From contig JASLBS010000251.1 in NCBI GenBank assembly GCA_030146405.1, positions 1 through 12,745 on the forward strand: a DNA stretch of 12,745 nt, given 5' to 3'. Each line of letters starts with the position of its first letter. Position 1 is the stretch's first letter. A program made the position numbers and the translations under genes. The DNA is from Arthrobacter sp. (lineage in GTDB: Bacteria > Actinomycetota > Actinomycetes > Actinomycetales > Micrococcaceae). This document shows positions 8,838 to 12,745 of the stretch, one piece after another. The notes under the pieces are model-generated. The model did no database searches, had not been told where the DNA came from, and was given only the letters and a program-made list of their open reading frames with translations.

Positions 8838-9827
8838 CTAGCTTCGGGCCCGGGTGCGGGGATCGATGAACGAGTAGAGGAGGTCGACGATCAGGTTGGC
8901 GCCCAGGACGGAGAGCGTGATCACGAGGAAGAGTCCCTGCATGAGGGAGTAGTCGTTGCTACCCACCGCGTTGAGCAGGGCGGAGCCGATACCGGGGTAG
9001 GAGAACACCGATTCGGTGATGATCGAACCGGCCACCACGAAGCCGAGCGAGATGGCGAAGCCGGCGACCGAGGGCAGGACGGCGTTGCGGGCGGCGTAGG
9101 TGGTCATGATCCGCCCGGGTCGCAGTCCCTTGGCCTCCGCGGTCAGGATGTAGTCGTCGGAGAGGGTGGACACCATCATGTTGCGCATGCCGAGCATCCA
9201 GCCGCCCACGGAGGAGATCACGATGGTGAGCGCCGGGAGCGTCCCGTAGTAGACGACGCTGCTGATGAACGCCCAGCTCCAGCCAGGACTCACCTCGTAG
9301 ACGTTGTATCCGCCGTTCAGGGGGAAGAGGCCCCACATGCCTCCGAGGACGAAGAGCAGTATCAGCGCGAGCCAGAAGTAGGGAACGGACTGCAGCATCG
9401 TGGTGACCGGGATGAGGTTGTCCAGCCACGAGCCGCGCTTCCACCCGGCCAGCATGCCGAGGCCGACCCCGAGGACGAAGGAGATGATGGTCGCGATCCC
9501 GATGAGGCCGATGGTCCACGGCAGCGTCTGCCCGATGATGTCGGTCACCGACGCCGGGAAGAACGCCACGGAGGTCCCGAGGTCGAGGCTGAAGAGCTTG
9601 CCGAGGTACTGCCAGTACTGCACGATCAGCGGTGCCTGGGTGTTGGTGCCGAGGAGGAGTTCGACGGCCTCACGGGCTTCCGGTGTGACGGGCCCGCGCT
9701 GGGCGAGCTTCGCGAGCATGATGTCCACGGGGTTCCCCGGGAGAAGGCGCGGAAGGAAGAAATTGACCGTCAGCGCAGCCCAGAAGGCAACGAGGTAGAA
9801 CCCGAGCTTCTGCAGGATGTATTTCAT
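8838..9827 (-). CDS. ABC transporter permease, Dpp/OppB-like
   Basis: The 329-residue protein has a first helix at about 9-28 followed by FLPRLLPGNPVD, the typical DppB/OppB N-terminal sequence. After a periplasmic segment (about 30-100) come helices near 104-127, 140-163, 190-210, 252-273 and 300-320, and it ends with the family's YSFIDPR. The EAA docking loop is at about 231-250 (EAKGLRPGRIMTTYAARNAV). It forms the second half of the import channel with the C-type permease. ATG at 9827 has only a weak GGAAAG about 9 nt upstream. The gene begins about 30 nt after the strong hairpin that follows the binding-protein gene, which suggests lower expression than the lipoprotein. Confidence 0.94.
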   Translation of the reverse strand: MKYILQKLGFYLVAFWAALTVNFFLPRLLPGNPVDIMLAKLAQRGPVTPEAREAVELLLGTNTQAPLIVQYWQYLGKLFSLDLGTSVAFFPASVTDIIGQTLPWTIGLIGIATIISFVLGVGLGMLAGWKRGSWLDNLIPVTTMLQSVPYFWLALILLFVLGGMWGLFPLNGGYNVYEVSPGWSWAFISSVVYYGTLPALTIVISSVGGWMLGMRNMMVSTLSDDYILTAEAKGLRPGRIMTTYAARNAVLPSVAGFAISLGFVVAGSIITESVFSYPGIGSALLNAVGSNDYSLMQGLFLVITLSVLGANLIVDLLYSFIDPRTRARS

Positions 9828-9854
9828 GGGGATCGACTTTCCATGACTGGTCCG

Positions 9855-9913
9855 GTCCGGTCACGGGTGGGACGGAGCGTCGCAGGGACACTCCGTCCCA
9901 CCCGTGGTCGGAC
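9855..9913 (-). other. Intercistronic stem-loop between binding-protein and permease genes
   Basis: CACGGGTGGGACGGAG (9862-9877) is perfectly complementary in inverted order to CTCCGTCCCACCCGTG (9891-9906): 16 base pairs around a 13-nt loop. After a 2-nt mismatch the helix resumes for 5 more pairs (9855-9859 with 9909-9913). It starts 13 nt after the binding-protein stop codon. No U-tract follows on the minus-strand transcript, so it is more likely an mRNA-stabilising or processing element, or a partial attenuator, than a full terminator. Such structures are well known after binding-protein genes, for example malE-malF, where they keep the upstream message abundant. Confidence 0.8.
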
Positions 9914-9925
9914 GTGGAGGACTCG

Positions 9926-11626
9926 TTACTCGGCAGGTGTGATGTTCTTCAGCACGATGCCGTTGTCCCAGGACTTCCAGGTCGCCGCGAGGGCGTAGGG
10001 ATCCTCGTTCGTGGGCCAGCCGGTGGCACGCTCGGTGTTGAACTCGGTCAACAGCGAGTTCACGTAGATGGGGATGTAGGGCATGTCCCGGACGATCTCC
10101 TCCTGGATGATCCCGTACTGCTCCTTCTGCACCGCCTCGTCATTCGTGGAGCGGGCGACGGCGAGGGCGTCGTCGACCACCGGGTTGCTGTAGCGTGCGG
10201 TGTTGTTGTTCAGCGCGGACTCTCCCACCGGCGTCGTGTTCGCCGTGTTGTACCACTTCTCGTAGGAGTAGTAGGGGTTGTTGGAGGGCTGGAGGCCGAT
10301 CGACTCCAGGGTCAGCTGGTACTGGCCGATGTTGAGGTTGTTGATCCACTCGTTGTAGGTGATCTGTGTCGGGTTGAGCTCGATGCCGACCTCGCGCAAC
10401 TGCTGCGACATGGCGTCGTTCAGCGAGATGAAGTCGCTGTAGCCGGTGACGGTCTGGATGCCGAGGGACAGCCTCTCGCCGTCCTTCTCGCGGATGCCGT
10501 CGCTGCCTTCGACCCAGCCGGCGTCCTCGAGGATCCGGCGTGCTTCCTCGACGTTGGCATTGCCCGGGGTCTCGGTGTTCTCAGGGTCGGCGATCCATTC
10601 TGCGTCACGCTCGGGCAGCACCAGCGTGGGTGATGCCGTGCCGGCGAACCCGCCACCGGCGAGGGCGTTGAGCTGCTCGCGGTCGATGCCCTGGTAGATG
10701 GCCTGGCGGACGGCCGGGTCCGTCTGGGGGCCCTCGCAGCCCAGTTCCTCGTTGGAGCAGGTGAAGATCGACGCGGTGAGGGCCGGCGTGTTGACGTAGG
10801 AGAGGTTCTCGTTGTCGGCGAGGATCTGTTCGAGGCCCGGCAGGAAGGAACTCATCCAGTCCACCTGACCGGCCAGCAACGCTCCGGTCGCGGCGTCCGC
10901 GGTGTCGAGGGAGATGTAGCGCACCTCGTCGATGGCGGGCTTGCCCTCCTCCCAGTAGAGATCGTTCTTCTCGAGGAGGTAGCTCTGCGCGGTGAAGTCC
11001 TTGACCTTGAACGGGCCGGTCCCTACGGGGTCGGAGTTGATCTCGATGATGGGATCCGCGACGTCCTTCCAGATGTGCTCGGGGACGATACCGCGGTTGC
11101 CGAGGACGTTCGGCTCCTGCATGAACGAGTTCTCGGAGAAGGAGAGCACCACGGTGGTGTCATCCGTGGCCTCCGCGGTGGCGGAGAGCCCTGTGGTGTT
11201 GAGCTCCGGCGTCTCGTTGACGAGGTTGAAGGTGAAGGCGACGTCGTTCGCCGTGAACGGTTCGCCGTCGGACCACTCGACGCCTTCCCGCGTGGTGATG
11301 GTGAGCTCGGTGCCGTCCTCGTTCCATTCGAACGATTCTGCGAGCAGAGGGGTGGGCGGCTCGGCGGACGCGGCGTTGTACCAGAAGAGCGGTTCGAAGA
11401 TCACACCGAGGGTGGGCTGGAGTGCGGTGGAGGAGAACGGGTTGAAGTTCTCCGCGATGGTGCCGGTGGCACCGTTGAAGACGGTGACCGACGTCGATTC
11501 CGAGTCGCTTCCTTCTTCCGCTCCTCCCCCACCACCTGCACAACCGGCGAGGGCGAGGGAAGTGATGCTCAGCATTGCGGCGGTGGCCAGACCGACCCGC
11601 CGGGAACGCAAGGACCTTAGGGACAT
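9926..11626 (-). CDS. Family 5 extracellular solute-binding lipoprotein
   Basis: ATG at 11626 has AAAGG 7 nt upstream and gives 566 residues; an in-frame ATG 15 nt earlier has no ribosome binding site. The N-terminus is a lipoprotein signal: basic start (RSLRSRR), hydrophobic core and lipobox LAGC with Cys29 as the lipidated residue, then a Gly-rich linker. The mature part shows SBP_bac_5 motifs: an NFNPFSS start, REGVEWSDGEPFTANDVAF, DPVGTGPFKVKDF, and PAVRQAIYQGIDREQL. It sits on the outer face of the membrane and delivers ligand to the permeases. The superfamily includes peptide binders, but members beside glycosidases bind oligosaccharides, such as the Thermotoga maritima manno-oligosaccharide binders; here a beta-manno-oligosaccharide is inferred from the adjacent beta-mannosidase. 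It is the first gene of the operon. Confidence 0.95.
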   Translation of the reverse strand: MSLRSLRSRRVGLATAAMLSITSLALAGCAGGGGGAEEGSDSESTSVTVFNGATGTIAENFNPFSSTALQPTLGVIFEPLFWYNAASAEPPTPLLAESFEWNEDGTELTITTREGVEWSDGEPFTANDVAFTFNLVNETPELNTTGLSATAEATDDTTVVLSFSENSFMQEPNVLGNRGIVPEHIWKDVADPIIEINSDPVGTGPFKVKDFTAQSYLLEKNDLYWEEGKPAIDEVRYISLDTADAATGALLAGQVDWMSSFLPGLEQILADNENLSYVNTPALTASIFTCSNEELGCEGPQTDPAVRQAIYQGIDREQLNALAGGGFAGTASPTLVLPERDAEWIADPENTETPGNANVEEARRILEDAGWVEGSDGIREKDGERLSLGIQTVTGYSDFISLNDAMSQQLREVGIELNPTQITYNEWINNLNIGQYQLTLESIGLQPSNNPYYSYEKWYNTANTTPVGESALNNNTARYSNPVVDDALAVARSTNDEAVQKEQYGIIQEEIVRDMPYIPIYVNSLLTEFNTERATGWPTNEDPYALAATWKSWDNGIVLKNITPAE

Positions 11627-11690
11627 CGTTGTACCTTTCATCAGGGGCGGCCACGGTGCCGCCGGGCGGCTCGACCCCCTGGGCAAACCG

Positions 11691-11706
11691 CTAAGTTCTT
11701 TCTTAG
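11691..11706. promoter_or_regulatory. Inverted repeat overlapping the operon's -10 region
   Basis: CTAAG (11691-11695) and CTTAG (11702-11706) form an inverted repeat with a 6-nt spacer. It covers the predicted -10 hexamer and transcription start of the binding-protein operon, a suitable place for a repressor. The sequence does not resemble the CTGAACCGGTTCAG operator of the nearby LacI-family gene. Confidence 0.35.
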
Positions 11707-11728
11707 GCCACTTTATTAGGTGGGTCAA
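11700..11728 (-). promoter_or_regulatory. Predicted promoter of the sugar transport operon
   Basis: On the minus strand TTGACC (plus 11723-11728) is followed after 17 nt by TAAGAA (plus 11700-11705). The -35 is good and the -10 is weak; TAATAA lies between them but would be badly spaced. Transcription would start near 11693, leaving a GC-rich leader of about 66 nt. The locally AT-rich stretch 11690-11750 stands out from the surrounding GC-rich DNA, which supports a promoter here. Confidence 0.5.
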
Positions 11729-11734
11729 GTAAGC

Positions 11735-11754
11735 ATGTGATGAATATCTCACAT
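11735..11754. promoter_or_regulatory. Inverted repeat upstream of the operon promoter
   Basis: ATGTGA (11735-11740) and TCACAT (11749-11754) are perfect inverted 6-mers separated by 8 nt, centred about 17 bp upstream of the predicted -35. The position suits an activator or a repressor. The half-sites TGTGA/TCACA recall CRP sites, but the 8-nt spacer differs from the canonical 6 nt, so the binding protein is unknown. Confidence 0.4.
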
Positions 11755-11871
11755 CGTGACCTGTCCGAGATGCAGCCGCACATCGCCATGCCCGAGGGGG
11801 CCATGGTCCGGAGGCCGCAGCGGCCCGATGATCGCGGACGTTTCACGCGCAGAGTCTCGCTCAGGCCGACG

Positions 11872-11891
11872 CCGACTAGGACGGGAGTCGG
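11872..11891 (-). terminator. Possible terminator hairpin of the acetyltransferase gene
   Basis: CCGACT (11872-11877) and AGTCGG (11886-11891) form a 6-bp stem with an 8-nt loop, starting 4 nt after the acetyltransferase stop codon on the minus strand. No U-tract follows. Two more inverted repeats lie further on: CCATG-CCC pairing with GGG-CATGG at 11786-11806 (one bulge), and GGCCGC-A-GCGGCC at 11813-11825. They may help insulate the sugar operon from read-through. Confidence 0.4.
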
Positions 11892-11895
11892 AGCA

Positions 11896-12354
11896 TCAGT
11901 CGAGACGTCTGGCATAGCAGACCGACTGCTCCTCGCCCTCGTACAGCCCGAAGTTGGGAATGCGCTCGTAGCCCTCCCGCTCGTAGAAACGCATGGCGTC
12001 CGGTTGCTCGGTGCCGGTCTCGAGCAGGAGTTCGGCACGTCCCAGCGCCCGGGCCTCCTGCTCGATGCGTCGGAGCACTGCCGTTGCGATTCCCCGACCG
12101 CGGAGTTCGGGCACGACGTACATCCGCTTCACCTCCAGCCCGCCATCCGCCAGGGGACGCAGTCCCCCACACCCGACGGCAGTTCCGTCAGGACGTCGAG
12201 CGACCAGGAAGAACGGCACGTTGTCCGCCGTGGGCGGCTCCCCCGGCTCATGGTCCGAGCTGCCGTAGCGGACGTGCAGTTCGGCCTGCTGCGCGTTCCG
12301 CAGCACCTCGGCTTCTTCGGAATCGAACGGGACACGCTCGAGCACCAGGTCCAT
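11896..12354 (-). CDS. GNAT-family N-acetyltransferase
   Basis: The 152-residue product starts MDLVLERVPFDSEEAEVL. ATG at 12354 is chosen because GAGG lies 7 nt upstream; a 23-residue in-frame extension lacks family similarity. The fold is a single GNAT domain: strand motif VGCGGLRPL near 60-68, LEVKRMYVVPELRGRGIATAVL at 73-93 with the acetyl-CoA pyrophosphate loop RGRGIA (85-90), and the closing ETGTEQPDAMRFYEREGYERI (112-132). It transfers an acetyl group from acetyl-CoA to an amine of an unknown small molecule or protein. It is read in the same direction as the sugar operon but is separated by 269 nt with a probable terminator and a new promoter, so it is an independent gene. Confidence 0.93.
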   Translation of the reverse strand: MDLVLERVPFDSEEAEVLRNAQQAELHVRYGSSDHEPGEPPTADNVPFFLVARRPDGTAVGCGGLRPLADGGLEVKRMYVVPELRGRGIATAVLRRIEQEARALGRAELLLETGTEQPDAMRFYEREGYERIPNFGLYEGEEQSVCYARRLD

Positions 12355-12490
12355 GGGGCATCCTCGGGATATCGGTGGGAGTTTGATCCGATCCTTCCAC
12401 CGCGCAGCGATTCTGGTGCACACGACGGGATCGGCCGAAAAGGCGGAGGTGTAGGGTGGCGTTCTGCCGCCCTATGTCGGAGCACTCGAG

Positions 12491-12498
12491 AAGGAGGG
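12491..12498 (+). promoter_or_regulatory. Strong ribosome binding site for the small SGNH-like ORF
   Basis: AAGGAGGG ends 8 nt before GTG at 12507. It is the main evidence that this short reading frame is translated from 12507 rather than from an earlier in-frame GTG at 12456, which has no clear site. Confidence 0.55.
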
Positions 12499-12506
12499 AC
12501 GCGGTC

Positions 12507-12674
12507 GTGGATGTACAGGAACGGGACGTACTCGCCATCCCCCTCGACGTCGTGCTCGACCAACGTGCCGTGGAGGCAGGGGTGGAGGCGCTCGCCGCTG
12601 ACGGCGCACATCCGACGCCACGCGGGCACCAGGAGATCGCTGCGGCCCGGCTCCACGCCATCGCGGCGCCATGA
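12507..12674 (+). CDS. Small ORF resembling an SGNH-hydrolase C-terminus (small gene or 5'-truncated remnant)
   Basis: GTG at 12507 opens a 55-residue frame ending in TGA at 12672-12674. Codon use is G/C-rich at third positions like the neighbours. The segment ADGAHPTPRGHQEIAAARL (residues 31-49) is the hallmark last block of GDSL/SGNH hydrolases, whose Asp-x-x-His supplies two catalytic residues. The preceding stretch looks like the family's penultimate strand and helix. The N-terminal Gly-Asp-Ser block with the nucleophile is absent, so it cannot be a complete esterase. It may be the remnant of a gene that lost its 5' part, or a small protein in its own right, since it has AAGGAGGG upstream and ends in an ATGA overlap with a possible next gene. 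The similarity is judged by eye. Confidence 0.45.
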   Translation: MDVQERDVLAIPLDVVLDQRAVEAGVEALAADGAHPTPRGHQEIAAARLHAIAAP

Positions 12675-12745
12675 CCATCAAGGCAGGCACCGCACCCGCC
12701 CTCCCCGGCGACGTACTGCGCCCTCCCGAGGCTCGATCGTCACCG
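12671..12745 (+). CDS. Possible start of an unrecognised gene, cut by the right edge
   Basis: ATG at 12671 overlaps the TGA of the small SGNH-like ORF (ATGA) and the frame stays open for 25 codons to the window edge, starting MTIKAGTAPALPGDVLRPPE. There is no clear ribosome binding site, so it would rely on coupling. I do not recognise the product. Confidence 0.3.
   Translation, partial: MTIKAGTAPALPGDVLRPPEARSSP

Noticed and set aside
11736..11753. A CRP-type site (TGTGA/TCACA half-sites)
   Set aside because: The spacer is 8 nt rather than the canonical 6 nt. I keep it as an inverted repeat but do not assign CRP.

Overview
The window is about 12.7 kb of high-GC DNA with GTG/ATG starts, AGGAGG-type ribosome binding sites, strong G/C preference at third codon positions and tightly overlapping genes. 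This fits an actinobacterium, and the gene content would suit a soil or plant-associated member of the Micrococcaceae (Arthrobacter-like). That taxonomic call is an inference from style, not from a marker gene.

Layout, left to right. (1) 1-567, minus: the start of a sugar-phosphate isomerase/epimerase-like TIM-barrel gene, cut by the left edge. (2) 568-665: a divergent control region with a 14-bp LacI-type palindrome and a minus-strand promoter. (3) 666-1697, plus: a LacI-family regulator. (4) 1784-2470, minus: a class I SAM-dependent methyltransferase. (5) 2547-11626, minus: a seven-gene carbohydrate operon read right to left. Its genes encode a lipoprotein solute-binding protein (family 5), two inner-membrane permeases, two ATPases, a GH2 beta-mannosidase and a ROK-family sugar kinase. 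(6) 11627-11895: the operon's promoter region, with several inverted repeats. (7) 11896-12354, minus: a GNAT acetyltransferase. (8) 12507-12674, plus: a 55-residue ORF resembling the C-terminal end of an SGNH hydrolase, overlapping by ATGA a possible gene that runs off the right edge.

How the genes work together (inference from families and synteny): a beta-mannoside, probably a manno-oligosaccharide or a mannose-capped disaccharide, is captured by the lipoprotein and imported by a transporter of the peptide/nickel (Dpp/Opp) superfamily. The intracellular beta-mannosidase hydrolyses it, and the ROK kinase phosphorylates the released mannose (or fructose) at C6. Genes from the first permease to the kinase are spaced by overlaps or short gaps (GTGA, ATGA, 64 nt, ATGA), so they are almost certainly co-transcribed. 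A strong 16-bp hairpin separates the binding-protein gene from the rest and probably sets its higher expression. No secreted mannanase and no mannose-6-phosphate isomerase is visible here. The adjacent LacI regulator has a clear operator for itself and the divergent isomerase, but no exact copy of that operator lies before the transport operon, so its control of the operon is unproven.

I found no CRISPR array, tRNA, rRNA, insertion sequence, phage gene or defence system. The window is a sugar-utilisation locus rather than an exotic system. The most unusual items are the stand-alone SGNH-like C-terminal fragment, the regulatory inverted repeats and the intercistronic hairpin.
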